From positions 5,270,001 to 5,334,000 of the forward strand of contig CAVUHL010000003.1 of NCBI GenBank assembly GCA_963741305.1: 64,000 nucleotides of DNA. Reading direction: 5' to 3'. How positions within the stretch are numbered: the first letter of the stretch is position 1; each line of letters starts with the position of its first letter. Shown piece after piece: positions 29,465-38,078 of the stretch. Both the position numbers and the translations under genes were made by a program. The DNA is from DATMER01 sp963741305 (GTDB lineage: Bacteria; Acidobacteriota; Thermoanaerobaculia; Multivoradales; UBA5704). The notes beneath the pieces are model-generated. The model was not told where the DNA came from. It ran no database searches and saw only the letters and a list, made by a program, of their open reading frames with translations.

Positions 29465-30421
29465 CTACCGCGACCGCTTGCCCACGAACCGCGCCAGCTC
29501 CCGCAGCGGCTCGCCCTTGCGCCCCAGCGGCGCGAGCGACTCCTCCGCGAAGCCCAACAGCTCGGCTTCGAGGGCCTGGGCGCCCGCGACGCCGAGGAGC
29601 TTCACGAAAGTGACCTTGCCGGCGTCCTGCCCCACGTCCTTGCCCGTCTCCTCGGGCGTGCCCAGCACGTCCAGAAGGTCGTCCGAGATCTGGAAGGCGA
29701 GGCCCAGGTTCTTGGCAAAACGGGCGACGATTTCGAGGTCCTTGCGCCTGGCGTCCGCGGCCATGGCCCCTAGCTCGCCCGCGGCCATGAAGAGCGCGCC
29801 GGTCTTGTGGCTGTGGATGTACTCCAGCAGCTCCAGGTCCAGGTCTTCGGCCTTCGAGAGCAGGTCGAGCGCCTGGCCGCCGATCAACCCGTCGCTGCCG
29901 ATGGCCGCGGCCAGGTGATGGACCATGTCCTCGGCCGTGTAGCGGCCCAGCGACAGCCGGTGGGCGCTCTCCGCCACCAGGGCGTACGCGCGGTTGAGCA
30001 GGGCGAGCGAGGCCAGAAGGGCCACGTTCTCTCCGAACTGGAGATGGACGGTGGGACGGCCGCGGCGGAGGCTCGCGTCATCCATGGACGGCAGGTCGTC
30101 CAGGATGAGCGAGCAGGCGTGCACCATCTCGATGGAGCACGCCAGGTCGAGGACTACATCGGAGGAGGCTGAGCGGACGCCGAACAGGTCGGCGACCACG
30201 ATCGTGAGCACCGGCCGGATCCGTTTGCCGGGTCCGGTCAGTGCGTAGTGCATGGCCTGATGGACGGCCTCCGGGCGGGCGCCCGGAGCAGCCAGCAGCT
30301 CGGGCAGCCGGCGGTTCACCCGCCCGGCGAGCTCAGCGAGCCCGCCGGCCAGTCCGCGGGGTCGAGCCCCCTCTTCAGGCGAACGAGGCGACTGCTTCGT
30401 CCTCGGTATCAAAAACGTCAA
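29465..30421 (-). CDS. Polyprenyl (farnesyl-type) diphosphate synthase
   Basis: The protein has up to 318 residues. It carries GKRIRP, the first aspartate-rich motif DDLPSMDDASLRRG, the GGQALDLL block and the second aspartate-rich motif ISDDLLD. The class condenses isopentenyl diphosphate with an allylic primer in the cytoplasm; the DDxx(xx)D first motif fits a farnesyl/geranylgeranyl type. The start is uncertain: ATG 30421 overlaps the STAS gene by 47 bases, while an internal GTG near 30319 would avoid this. It is the last gene of the CAAX-RsbW-STAS run. Confidence 0.9.
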   Translation of the reverse strand: MTFLIPRTKQSPRSPEEGARPRGLAGGLAELAGRVNRRLPELLAAPGARPEAVHQAMHYALTGPGKRIRPVLTIVVADLFGVRSASSDVVLDLACSIEMVHACSLILDDLPSMDDASLRRGRPTVHLQFGENVALLASLALLNRAYALVAESAHRLSLGRYTAEDMVHHLAAAIGSDGLIGGQALDLLSKAEDLDLELLEYIHSHKTGALFMAAGELGAMAADARRKDLEIVARFAKNLGLAFQISDDLLDVLGTPEETGKDVGQDAGKVTFVKLLGVAGAQALEAELLGFAEESLAPLGRKGEPLRELARFVGKRSR

Positions 30422-30713
30422 AGACGGTGATGAGCTGGGTGATGGTCAGGATGTCCTGGATCTTGGCCGGCAGGTTGGCCAGCTTGATCTTGGCGCCGCG
30501 GTTCGTGGCGCTGGTGTAGCCGCTGACCAGCTCGCCGACGCCGGACGAGTCGATGGTCGTGACACCCTGCAGGTTCAGGAGCACCTTCTGGGCCCCGGCG
30601 TCGAGCACCCGGTGGACGGCGTCTCGCAACGCCTCCTCGGCAGCGCCGATGGTGATCTTCCCCTTGATGTCCAGAATGGTGACGTCGTTGCGCTTCCTCT
30701 CGTTGATCGGCAT
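30375..30713 (-). CDS. STAS-domain anti-anti-sigma factor (SpoIIAA/RsbV-like)
   Basis: The protein has 112 residues, a single STAS domain. The phosphorylatable serine lies in TTIDSSGVGELVSGY near residue 57. Such proteins bind an anti-sigma kinase unless phosphorylated. The RsbW-like kinase gene lies 31 bases upstream on the same strand, so the pair probably forms a partner-switch. A good ribosome site (GAGGGG) precedes ATG 30713. Confidence 0.9.
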   Translation of the reverse strand: MPINERKRNDVTILDIKGKITIGAAEEALRDAVHRVLDAGAQKVLLNLQGVTTIDSSGVGELVSGYTSATNRGAKIKLANLPAKIQDILTITQLITVFDVFDTEDEAVASFA

Positions 30714-30744
30714 GGGATGGTTCCCCTCCTCGTAAGATCCGGTG

Positions 30745-31209
30745 TCAGGATCCCTCTGGCTGCGAGCCGGCGACCTTCTTGCGCAAGGTCACGATGGTGC
30801 CGCCGCCCGGCCGGGGTCCGTAGTGTATGTCGTCCATGAAGCTTTTCATGTAGAAAATGCCGCGCCCGTTGGGCTTGAGCAGGTTTTCGGGCGCCAGGGG
30901 GTCCTCGATCTGGGTCGGATTGAAGCCGACCCCCTCGTCCTCCACCTGGATCACCACCTCGTCCCCCTCGCGGAACAAGTCTACGTGGACCTGCTTGCTC
31001 GGGTCCTGCGCGTTGCCGTGCTTGATGGCGTTCGCCACGGCCTCGCGGACGGCCACATCCACCCAATGGCGCGTGTCCTCGTCCACACCGAGCCGCTCCA
31101 GCGAATCGCGTAGCACGACCTGAACCAGCTCGATGTTCTCGAAGCGGCTCCCGACATCCAGATGGAAGTGGCGTTCCTGAGGCATCTCTTCTCGGGCGGA
31201 GTCTAGCAT
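30745..31209 (-). CDS. RsbW/SpoIIAB-like serine kinase (anti-sigma type)
   Basis: The protein has 154 residues with a GHKL ATPase fold: the N-box VREAVANAIKHGN, the G1 box VEDEGVGFNP and the G2 region GRGIFYMKSFMDD. It would phosphorylate the STAS protein encoded next. ATG 31209 overlaps the stop of the CAAX protease gene by one base (TGATG), which implies translational coupling. No sigma factor is in view, so the final target is unknown. Confidence 0.9.
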   Translation of the reverse strand: MLDSAREEMPQERHFHLDVGSRFENIELVQVVLRDSLERLGVDEDTRHWVDVAVREAVANAIKHGNAQDPSKQVHVDLFREGDEVVIQVEDEGVGFNPTQIEDPLAPENLLKPNGRGIFYMKSFMDDIHYGPRPGGGTIVTLRKKVAGSQPEGS

Positions 31210-32195
31210 CAGTTCCCGGTTGCGGCCTTCTCCATGTACTTCAGGAGGGTCGGGATGACGAACAGGAGCTGCACCGCGTCGAACAGGAAGTGGGCGGCGA
31301 TGGCCGGCCAGATGTTCTGCCGCCAGCGGACCAGGAAGGCGTAGATCAGCGACAGGGTGCCGATCCCCACCAGCATGAACGGCTGCCCGTACGAGAAGTG
31401 GGCGAGGACGAAGAGCAGGGTGGAGAGGAAGATCCCGATCCGCGGCTGCAGGAATCCGCGGAAGAAAACCTCCTCGACCACGCCCGCCGACAAGCTGATC
31501 AGGAGGCGCACGGCGACCGGCAGCGCCACCATCCAGGGGATCAGCGCGGGCGGCTGCTTGGGCAGGGAATCCTCCCCGCCCAGGGCCATGATGATGAGCC
31601 CCAGCAGGATCGCCACCACAAGGACCGCGCCCCACGACCCGATCCCGGCCAGCACCCCTATGCCGATCTCCCGCGGCACGTCCGGGGCCACGAACCCGAA
31701 CTGGGAGAGGAACTGCCGGAAGAGACCCTCACCCCCGGCCCCTCTCCCACCCGCACTCACACCCTCCCGGGAGAGGGGCGCCCCCTCCCCTCCCACATCC
31801 TCCGCAATCACCAAGTTTTCGGTTGCTTCCGTAGTTCCCCCCTCTCCCGGGGAGGGCGTGCTCGGGGGACCGGGAGAGGGGGGCCAGGGGGGTGAGGGCC
31901 TCACCCCCGCGAACCCCAGCAGGAACCAGGAGAGGATCGTCAGGATCAGCAGGAAATGGAGGAGGAAGAGCCGCGGCGTGGTGAGCTGGCTCAGGTCCAT
32001 CTCCGGCACGTCCTGGCCGATGCTGGCCAGGGAGGCGAAGGCGCCGATCCAGAGGATCATGGCCACCAGGGACCAGGCTGCGATGCGGCGCAAGGGCTCC
32101 CGGAAGCCGGGAGGGAGCAGCCCGCGCGCCTCGCACATGCGGTCCATGAAGAAGGCCACCGAAATGGCCAGAAAAGCCGTGATGGCCCAGCTCAA
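31209..32195 (-). CDS. CAAX-type membrane protease (CPBP family), interrupted in frame by a repeat
   Basis: The protein has 328 residues and many hydrophobic helices. The CPBP motifs are visible: EEVFFRGFLQ, then the second-motif region VLAHFSYG, and AAHFLFDAVQ. Residues of about 99-156 are a Pro/Gly/Ser/Glu-rich segment encoded by repeat element B (31727-31897), 171 bases that keep the frame. Without it the protein would be about 270 residues, normal for the family. The insert lies between helices, so function may survive. Its ATG overlaps the stop of the small gene upstream. Confidence 0.85.
   Translation of the reverse strand: MSWAITAFLAISVAFFMDRMCEARGLLPPGFREPLRRIAAWSLVAMILWIGAFASLASIGQDVPEMDLSQLTTPRLFLLHFLLILTILSWFLLGFAGVRPSPPWPPSPGPPSTPSPGEGGTTEATENLVIAEDVGGEGAPLSREGVSAGGRGAGGEGLFRQFLSQFGFVAPDVPREIGIGVLAGIGSWGAVLVVAILLGLIIMALGGEDSLPKQPPALIPWMVALPVAVRLLISLSAGVVEEVFFRGFLQPRIGIFLSTLLFVLAHFSYGQPFMLVGIGTLSLIYAFLVRWRQNIWPAIAAHFLFDAVQLLFVIPTLLKYMEKAATGN
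31727..31897. repeat. CTCTCCC inverted-repeat element B, inside the CAAX protease gene
   Basis: Ends CCTCACCCCCGG and GGGGGGTGAGG are inverted, with CCCCTCTCCC and GGGAGAGGGG just inside. The length of 171 bases is a multiple of three and leaves the reading frame open. The bases CCTCACCCCCG are repeated immediately after the right end, as if duplicated on insertion. Confidence 0.75.
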
Positions 32196-32428
32196 GTCTT
32201 CGCCTTCGCCCGGTAGCTGCGCAACACCATCGTCGCCGTGTTCACCCGCTGGATCTTCCGGTTGCGCAGCTGGATCGCCGGGATGTCGTCGAGCGCGGCC
32301 TGGTCGCCGCGCAGGTCCCGGAGATGGCGCTCGAGCTCGAAGGCGAGCTGGTCCAGGTCGGAGCGGGTCAAGCTCTTGAAGGAGCGCTCCGTAATCATGA
32401 CGTAGCCCTCGGCGATATCTTTCGCCAT
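32192..32428 (-). CDS. Small hypothetical protein, first gene of the CAAX-RsbW operon
   Basis: The protein has 78 residues from ATG 32428; ATG 32458 is an alternative. It is a charged, helical protein (SDLDQLAFELERHLRDLRG) with a basic C-terminus. Its stop overlaps the CAAX protease start by four bases (ATGA). No family recognised. Confidence 0.6.
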   Translation of the reverse strand: MAKDIAEGYVMITERSFKSLTRSDLDQLAFELERHLRDLRGDQAALDDIPAIQLRNRKIQRVNTATMVLRSYRAKAKT

Positions 32429-32558
32429 GGACCAGGCACTACCTCCGGGGAAGCTCATCAGGGGGCATCATAGCATCGTGGTATCATCCATCCGCGGTTT
32501 GCCCTGCCGTACCCAATCCGCTCCAAACGACTACGAGCTCCCGAAGGAGGATCCCCCC

Positions 32559-33821
32559 TTGAGCCGCTTCCCAGGCGTCGATTTTCTGGATGTCGATACG
32601 CTCCTCACCGAAGAGGAGCGGATGGTGCGCGACACCGTGCGCGCGTTCGTCGATGACAAGGTCAAGCCGATCATCGAGGAGCACCACCGCGAAGGCACCA
32701 CTCCCCTCGCGCTCGTCCCCGAGATGGGCGCCCTCAACCTGTTCGGCGCGAGCATCTCCGAGTACGGCCTCCCCGGCCTGGGCGGCGTCGCCTACGGCCT
32801 GATCATGCAGGAGCTGGAGCGCGGCGATTCCGGCCTGCGCAGCTTCGTCTCGGTCCAGAGCTCCCTGGTCATGTACCCGATCTACGCTTTCGGGTCCCAG
32901 GAGCAGAAGGACAAGTGGATCCCCCGGCTCGCCACCGGCGAGGCCATCGGCTGCTTCGGCCTGACCGAGCCCGATTTCGGCTCCAACCCCGGCGGCATGC
33001 GCTCCAACGCCAAGAAGGTCGGCAACGATTGGGTGCTCAACGGCTCCAAGCAGTGGATCACCAACGGCACCCTGGCCGACGTGGCCGTGGTCTGGGCCAA
33101 GACGGACGATGGCGCCAGCGGCAATGGAGGAGAAATTCGCGGCTTCCTGGTCGAGAAGGGCACCCCCGGGTACACCTCCTCCGACCAGCACGGCAAGTTC
33201 TCGCTGCGCGCCTCCACCACCTCGGAGCTCGGCTTCCACGATTGCCGCATCCCGGGGGACGCCATCCTGCCCAAGACCACGGGCTTGAAGAACGCCCTGA
33301 TGTGCCTGAACCAGGCGCGCTACGGCATCGCCTGGGGCGGTATTGGCTCGGCGATGGAGACGTACTACACCGCCCTCGAGTACTCGAAGCAGCGGATCCA
33401 GTTCAACGGCCAGCCCATCGCCAGCCACCAGCTCGTGCAGGACAAGCTCGCCTGGATGATCACCGAGATCTCCAAGGGCCAGCTCCTGTCGATCCAGCTC
33501 GGCCGCCTCAAGGATGCGAACCGGCTCAAGCACTTCCACATCTCCATGGGCAAGCGCAACAACGTCTGGGTGGCCCGCGAGTGCGCCAAGCTCGCGAGAG
33601 AGATCCTGGGCGCCAACGGCATCGTGGACGACTACCCGGTCATCCGCCACATGCTGAACATCGAGTCGGTCTACACCTACGAGGGGACGCACGACATCCA
33701 CGGCCTGATCATCGGCGAGGCGGTCACCGGCATCCCCTCCTACAATCCACCGGAACGGAACGAGAAGCCGGCCAAGAAGGCAGCCCCCTCGGAGTCGTCT
33801 CCGGTCGGAGCGGCGCGCTGA
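32559..33821 (+). CDS. Acyl-CoA dehydrogenase, glutaryl-CoA dehydrogenase-like
   Basis: The protein has 420 residues. It has the N-terminal helix block LTEEERMVRDTVRAFV, the FAD-binding CFGLTEPDFGSNPGG segment, KQWITNG, and the C-terminal TYEGTHDIHGLIIGEA, whose Glu is the catalytic base in the glutaryl-CoA dehydrogenase group. It oxidises an acyl-CoA with FAD; glutaryl-CoA is the best guess but chain specificity cannot be read off. TTG 32559 is preferred because AAGGAGG lies just upstream; the frame extends further to 32427 without a ribosome site. Confidence 0.88.
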   Translation: MSRFPGVDFLDVDTLLTEEERMVRDTVRAFVDDKVKPIIEEHHREGTTPLALVPEMGALNLFGASISEYGLPGLGGVAYGLIMQELERGDSGLRSFVSVQSSLVMYPIYAFGSQEQKDKWIPRLATGEAIGCFGLTEPDFGSNPGGMRSNAKKVGNDWVLNGSKQWITNGTLADVAVVWAKTDDGASGNGGEIRGFLVEKGTPGYTSSDQHGKFSLRASTTSELGFHDCRIPGDAILPKTTGLKNALMCLNQARYGIAWGGIGSAMETYYTALEYSKQRIQFNGQPIASHQLVQDKLAWMITEISKGQLLSIQLGRLKDANRLKHFHISMGKRNNVWVARECAKLAREILGANGIVDDYPVIRHMLNIESVYTYEGTHDIHGLIIGEAVTGIPSYNPPERNEKPAKKAAPSESSPVGAAR

Positions 33822-34804
33822 TGGCGCTCGACCATCTGTTGGAGCAGGAGTTCATCCAGGTCACCGAGCAGGCGGCCATCGCCTCGGCCCGCACCATGGG
33901 CCGCGGCGACCGCCGCCACTCCGACCAGGTCGCGGTCGAGGCCATGCGCAGGGAGATGGACAACCTGCCCATGGACGGCCGCATCGTGATCGGCGAGGGC
34001 GAACGCGACAAGGCGCCGTTGCTCTACACGGGCGAGGAGGTCGGGAAGCTCCGCGGCCAGAACGGCGCCACGGCCGTGGACATCGCCGTCGACCCGCTGG
34101 AGGGGACCAACCTCTGCGCCACGGGCGCGCCCGACGCCATCGCCGTCCTCGCCGCCTCCGAGCGCGGCGGCCTGCTCTATGCCCCTGACGTCTACATGGA
34201 CAAGATCGTCGTCGGTCCGACCGCCCGCGGCAGCGTGCACATCGACGCCCCGGTGGCCGAAAACCTGCGCAACATCGCCGCCGCCTTCGGCCGCCAGGTG
34301 AAAGACCTGACGATCGTGGTGCTCGACCGCGACCGCCACCAGCAGCTCGTCGAGGACATCCGCCAGGCCGGGGCCCGCATCCGCCTGATCGGTGACGGCG
34401 ACCTCTCGGCCGGCATCTCGGCCGCGGTGCGCGGCACCGGGGTGCACGCGGTCATGGGGATCGGCGGCGCGCCCGAAGGGGTCATCACCGCCGCGGCCAT
34501 GCGCTGCCTCGGCGGCGAGATCCAGGCGCGGCTCAAGGCGACCAACGAGGAGCAGGCCGCACGCCTCAAGGAGCTCGGTTTCGAGGACGTGAACAAGATT
34601 TACAAGACCGAGGACCTCGCCCCGGGCGAGGAGATCCTCTTCAGCGCCTCCGGCGTGACCGACGGCGAGCTCCTCCGCGGCGTCCGCTTCTTCGGCGGCG
34701 GCTCGCGCACGACGACCCTATTCATGTCGCTGTCGCGCAAGATCATCCGCTTCGTTGACACGATCCATCGCGAGCAGGTGACGACGCCAGTACGCTTCAT
34801 CTGA
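33821..34804 (+). CDS. glpX: Fructose-1,6-bisphosphatase class II
   Basis: The protein has 327 residues, normal for GlpX. Motifs include GRGDRRHSDQVAVEAMR, the metal site GEGERDKAPLLYTGE, DPLEGTNLCATG, and GIGGAPEGVITAAA near residue 210. It removes the 1-phosphate from fructose 1,6-bisphosphate in gluconeogenesis. ATG 33821 overlaps the stop of the acyl-CoA dehydrogenase gene by one base (TGATG), so the two genes are co-translated. Confidence 0.94.
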   Translation: MALDHLLEQEFIQVTEQAAIASARTMGRGDRRHSDQVAVEAMRREMDNLPMDGRIVIGEGERDKAPLLYTGEEVGKLRGQNGATAVDIAVDPLEGTNLCATGAPDAIAVLAASERGGLLYAPDVYMDKIVVGPTARGSVHIDAPVAENLRNIAAAFGRQVKDLTIVVLDRDRHQQLVEDIRQAGARIRLIGDGDLSAGISAAVRGTGVHAVMGIGGAPEGVITAAAMRCLGGEIQARLKATNEEQAARLKELGFEDVNKIYKTEDLAPGEEILFSASGVTDGELLRGVRFFGGGSRTTTLFMSLSRKIIRFVDTIHREQVTTPVRFI

Positions 34805-34821
34805 TGGACCGCCGTAATCCC

Positions 34822-34879
34822 GTAGGGGCGGCCCTTGTGGCCGCCCTCCGGAAGGGCACCCACAAGGGGTGCCCCCTAC
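34822..34879. repeat. GTAGGGGC-type palindromic repeat
   Basis: GTAGGGGCGGCCC at the left and GGGGTGCCCCCTAC at the right form imperfect inverted ends. An inner CTTGTGGCCGCCC / GGGCACCCACAAG pair adds more pairing. It lies between GlpX and the dCTP deaminase gene. Its GTAG...CTAC ends recall the palindromes targeted by the IS110-type element, but the sequence differs. Confidence 0.65.
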
Positions 34880-34898
34880 ACAGAGGATCGATCTCGGC

Positions 34899-35387
34899 AT
34901 GATCAAACCCGACAGGTGGATCCGGGAGTGGGGCCGTAACGGCGGCGTCACTCCCTTTGAGGAGAACCAGGTCAACTCCGCCAGCTACGACGTGCGGGTC
35001 TCTGACCATTGGATCTGTCCCACGCGCGATCCCGAGGAGCTCCACGCTCCAAGCATCAAGCTCTTCCCGGGCGAGGTCGTGCTCGCCTCGACCATGGAGT
35101 ACGTGCGCATCCCACGGAACGTGGCCTGCGACCTCAAGCTCAAATCCACCCTCGGCCGGCTCTGGATCAACCACTCCCTGGCCGGCTGGTGCGACCCTGG
35201 GTTCGAGGGCGAGATCACCCTTGAGCTTCAGAACCTCGGCCCCTCCCCGTTCATCCTCGAAGCGGGCAGGCGGATTGCACAGCTCATCTTCATCTCGATG
35301 GAGTCCGAGCCGGATGTCGCCTATGGCGAACCGGGCTCCAGCAGCCATTACCAGGGACAGAGGGGGACGACTCCCGCCCGGAAATGA
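34899..35387 (+). CDS. dcd: dCTP deaminase
   Basis: The protein has 162 residues. It shows NSASYDVRVSD, the LKSTLGRLWI block, GWCDPGFEGEITLEL with the catalytic Glu, and the C-terminal HYQGQRGTT. It turns dCTP into dUTP (or, in bifunctional forms, on to dUMP) for thymidylate synthesis. ATG 34899 has GAGGA about 12 bases upstream, rather far. The C-terminus is short, as in many Dcd enzymes. Confidence 0.9.
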   Translation: MIKPDRWIREWGRNGGVTPFEENQVNSASYDVRVSDHWICPTRDPEELHAPSIKLFPGEVVLASTMEYVRIPRNVACDLKLKSTLGRLWINHSLAGWCDPGFEGEITLELQNLGPSPFILEAGRRIAQLIFISMESEPDVAYGEPGSSSHYQGQRGTTPARK

Positions 35388-35435
35388 CGTACGCGGCCCA
35401 AGCATTCGCTGCGATCTATAATCGGCGCCGTCATC

Positions 35436-36581
35436 ATGGGCATAGTCGGGAACCTGCGCACAATGCAGCTCGAGGAGCTGCTCCAGTGGCTCTCTCAGAG
35501 CCGCAAGACAGGCACGCTCGAAATCAAAACGGACAAGGTCGAGAAGAAGGTCTTCTTCCGCGACGGTCAGGTCGTGGCCACGGCGTCCACGCGGCCCGAG
35601 GAATACCTCGGCCACTTCCTGGTCAGCCACGGCCTGATCAGCGAGACCGCGCTCGCCAAGGCCATGGAGCTCCAGGAAGCCACCGGCATGCTCCTGGGCA
35701 AGATCCTGGTGACCAAGGAGATCCTCAAGGAACCCGACCTGCACAAGATGCTCAAGCTCAAGAGCGAGGAGAGCATCTACGACATCTTCTCCTGGCCCGA
35801 GGGCGAGTTCCGCTTCCTCGACGACGTGCTGCCCGCCGCCAATGCCATGGTCCCCATGGTCCTGGACGTCACCGCCATCCTCATGGAAGGCGTGCAGCGG
35901 GTGGACGAGTTCCGGCGCATCCGCCAGCTCGTCCCCAGCCAGGACGCGATCCCGGTCCAGATCTACGAGTGGGAGCTCAAGGGCACGGACCCGGGCACGC
36001 AGCAGATCCTGGACCTGGTCAACGACGAGCGCACGGTCGAGGAGATCCGCCTGCAGACGCACTCCAGCGAGTTCCGGGTCTGCAAGGTGCTCTACGAGCA
36101 GTACCAGAAAGGCCGGCTCAAGGTCATCAAGCCGCGCTGGAATCATCAGTCCGGGAGCTTCCAGGCGGCGCCGAACGGCCCGCTCACCGGGGAGACGCTG
36201 CTGGAGGCCGGCCAGAAATATTTGCAGGAGCTGGACTTCGACATGGCCCTGCGCCACCTGCGCGCCGCCCGCAGCCTGGAGCCCGACAACCCCGACATGC
36301 AGGACGCCTTGGCGCAGGGAGAGAAAGAGATCCGGGAAGCGATCGAAGCCGCGGGAGTGACGCTGTCGTCGGTGCCCTCGCTGGCCGTGAGCCTGGACCA
36401 GCTCACCAGCGTCAAGATCTCGCCCCACGAAGGCTTCATGCTGACCCGCATCAACGGGACCTACGACATCCAGTCGATCCTGAAGATCACCCCCATCCCC
36501 CAGCTCGACGCCCTGCTGGTCTTCTGGAAGCTCAAGAAGAGCAACTACATCAAGCTGGCGGCGGGGAAGGCTAAGAAGTAG
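35436..36581 (+). CDS. DUF4388 (PATAN-like) domain protein
   Basis: The protein has 381 residues. The first 100 form a DUF4388 domain: LEELLQWLSQSRKTGTLEIK and VFFRDGQVVATAST. A linker and a second region follow with helical repeats (YLQELDFDMALRHLRAARSL looks TPR-like), and the C-terminus has MLTRINGTYDIQSILKI. DUF4388 proteins are common in Acidobacteria and Deltaproteobacteria and are linked to signalling; no enzyme activity is known. It is cytoplasmic. Confidence 0.82.
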   Translation: MGIVGNLRTMQLEELLQWLSQSRKTGTLEIKTDKVEKKVFFRDGQVVATASTRPEEYLGHFLVSHGLISETALAKAMELQEATGMLLGKILVTKEILKEPDLHKMLKLKSEESIYDIFSWPEGEFRFLDDVLPAANAMVPMVLDVTAILMEGVQRVDEFRRIRQLVPSQDAIPVQIYEWELKGTDPGTQQILDLVNDERTVEEIRLQTHSSEFRVCKVLYEQYQKGRLKVIKPRWNHQSGSFQAAPNGPLTGETLLEAGQKYLQELDFDMALRHLRAARSLEPDNPDMQDALAQGEKEIREAIEAAGVTLSSVPSLAVSLDQLTSVKISPHEGFMLTRINGTYDIQSILKITPIPQLDALLVFWKLKKSNYIKLAAGKAKK

Positions 36582-36590
36582 GGGAGGTGG

Positions 36591-37199
36591 TTACAGCCGC
36601 GGCCGCGAAACATGCGGGTTCCCCCGCACCGCGAACCGCAAAGGCCAAGCCGCCGCCTCGCCTGCGTAGTCAACACCAACCCGCGGCCCCGCGGCAATCT
36701 TTTCCTTCTCCACTGGCTCGCCGCGGGTGATCGTCAACGGCGGCCTATCCAGGAGATGGCCGTCGAGCGCCCGATCGATCCCGAGCGCCCGGCAGAGCTT
36801 GCCGGGGCCTCCGGCGAGATCGCCCGGCCGGGGTTTCTTGGTCCAGCCCCGGTTCGCTGCCATCCGCTCCTCCCCTTCGACCGGCTCCCCCGCCCGGATC
36901 AGCACGGCGCCGCCCATGTCCTTCTCGCCGGTGACGGCATTCAGGCACCAGTGCATGCCGTAGATGAAATAGACGTAGGCGTGCCCACCGGGCAGGTAGA
37001 GGCTCTCGTTGCGCGCCGTGCGCCGGCCTCCCCACGCGTGGCTGGCGCGGTCGGGAGCGCCCAGGTAGGCCTCGGTCTCGACCAGCTTGAGCACTAGGCG
37101 CTCGCCGTCCAGCTCGTGGACCAACCAGCAACCGAGAAGGTCCCGGGCGACCTCGTCGGCCGGCCGGCGGTAGAAAGAGAGGGGGAGCGTAGCCAACAC
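36591..37199 (-). CDS. 3-methyladenine DNA glycosylase (AAG/MPG family)
   Basis: The protein has 202 residues. Typical blocks are FYRRPADEVARDLLGC, the catalytic Glu in VETEAYLGAPDRASHA, the Tyr-rich AYVYFIYGMHWCLNAV, and GGPGKLCRALGI. It removes alkylated purines such as 3-methyladenine from DNA to start base-excision repair. It is convergent with the DUF4388 gene, with only 9 bases between the stops. Confidence 0.93.
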   Translation of the reverse strand: MLATLPLSFYRRPADEVARDLLGCWLVHELDGERLVLKLVETEAYLGAPDRASHAWGGRRTARNESLYLPGGHAYVYFIYGMHWCLNAVTGEKDMGGAVLIRAGEPVEGEERMAANRGWTKKPRPGDLAGGPGKLCRALGIDRALDGHLLDRPPLTITRGEPVEKEKIAAGPRVGVDYAGEAAAWPLRFAVRGNPHVSRPRL

Positions 37200-37228
37200 C
37201 GGACCCGAACTATACTTTGGGTACCGCC

Positions 37229-37936
37229 ATGCCTACATCGACCTTGAGCCCTGCCGTCGTCTTACCGCCGCTCTTCGCCGAACTGCCCGGCCCCTTTGCG
37301 GAACGGTTCGATCCATCCGCGCCCTGGGCCCTCCTCGGAGATCCCCTCGACGAGGTTCTCGCCGGGCTTCCCTCGGACGACATCCGCATCCGGATCTCGC
37401 CCGACGTCCACCTGGCGGGCGATCGCATCGTGATCTGCCCCGGCGCAATGATCGGCCCGGGAGCGACCATCGAAGGCCCGGTCTACATCGGACGGGACGT
37501 GGAGATCCGCCCCGGCGCCTACATCCGCGGCGGGGTGTGGATCGGGGACGGCTGTGTGGTCGGCGCGAGCACGGAGATCAAACGGGCGATCCTGCTCCCC
37601 CACGCCAAGGCCCCGCACCTGAACTACATCGGCGACTCCATCCTGGGCTCACACGTGAACCTGGGAGCGGGCACGATCCTCTCGAACTTCCGCCATGATG
37701 GCCGTGAGATCCGCATCCCCGTCAACGGTCACTCAATTTCGAGCGGACGCCGAAAGCTGAGCGCGGTCCTGGGCGATGGCGTCCTGACCGGCTGCAACTG
37801 CGTCGTCCACCCGGGAGTCGTCGTAGGCCGCGGCACGCAGATCTACCCGGGCGTCCAGCTCCGCGCCGGCATCTACCCCGAGAAGAGCATCGTCAAGCTC
37901 AAGCAGGAGCTCGACATCGTGCCGATCCGGGAATAG
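37229..37936 (+). CDS. Left-handed beta-helix acyltransferase-like protein (GlmU C-terminal type)
   Basis: The protein has 235 residues. From about residue 55 it has hexapeptide repeats (IGPGATIEGPVYIGRDVEIRP, then VGASTEIKRAILL). The segment HLNYIGDSILGSHVNLGAGT resembles the active region of GlmU, and SGRRKLSAVLGDGV continues it. The nucleotidyltransferase domain of GlmU is absent. It may acetylate or otherwise modify a sugar phosphate; the substrate is unknown. ATG 37229 is preferred over TTG 37217. Confidence 0.8.
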   Translation: MPTSTLSPAVVLPPLFAELPGPFAERFDPSAPWALLGDPLDEVLAGLPSDDIRIRISPDVHLAGDRIVICPGAMIGPGATIEGPVYIGRDVEIRPGAYIRGGVWIGDGCVVGASTEIKRAILLPHAKAPHLNYIGDSILGSHVNLGAGTILSNFRHDGREIRIPVNGHSISSGRRKLSAVLGDGVLTGCNCVVHPGVVVGRGTQIYPGVQLRAGIYPEKSIVKLKQELDIVPIRE

Positions 37937-37988
37937 CCCCGACGCTGGCCGCAGCCACCTCGGGAGGCCACAGCTCTTCCGCTTCTTC

Positions 37989-38017
37989 TTGACTCCGGCA
38001 AAGGCAATCTCTAGACT
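37989..38017 (+). promoter_or_regulatory. Sigma-70-like promoter for the cysteine-rich secreted protein gene
   Basis: TTGACT (37989-37994) and TAGACT (38012-38017) are spaced by exactly 17 bases. Transcription would start near 38024 and lead into a short leader with the hairpin at 38052-38078, then the gene at 38104. Confidence 0.5.
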
Positions 38018-38051
38018 CCGCGGGCTCAAGAAATCCCGTGGCTGCTCGTCG

Positions 38052-38078
38052 AAGGCCGGCCATGTAGGCCGGCTTTTT
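38052..38078 (+). terminator. Intrinsic-terminator-like hairpin in the leader of the next gene
   Basis: GCCGGCC (38055-38061) and GGCCGGC (38067-38073) form a 7-base stem with a 5-base loop, followed by TTTTT. It could end transcripts from 37936 upstream, but it also lies between the predicted promoter and the gene at 38104, with only 25 bases to the start codon, so it may act as an attenuator. Confidence 0.6.

Noticed and set aside
37995..38078. A c-di-GMP (GEMM) riboswitch before the cysteine-rich gene
   Set aside because: AAAGGCAA and a possible closing stem are present, but the conserved 3' part is missing and the 5' part overlaps a good promoter.
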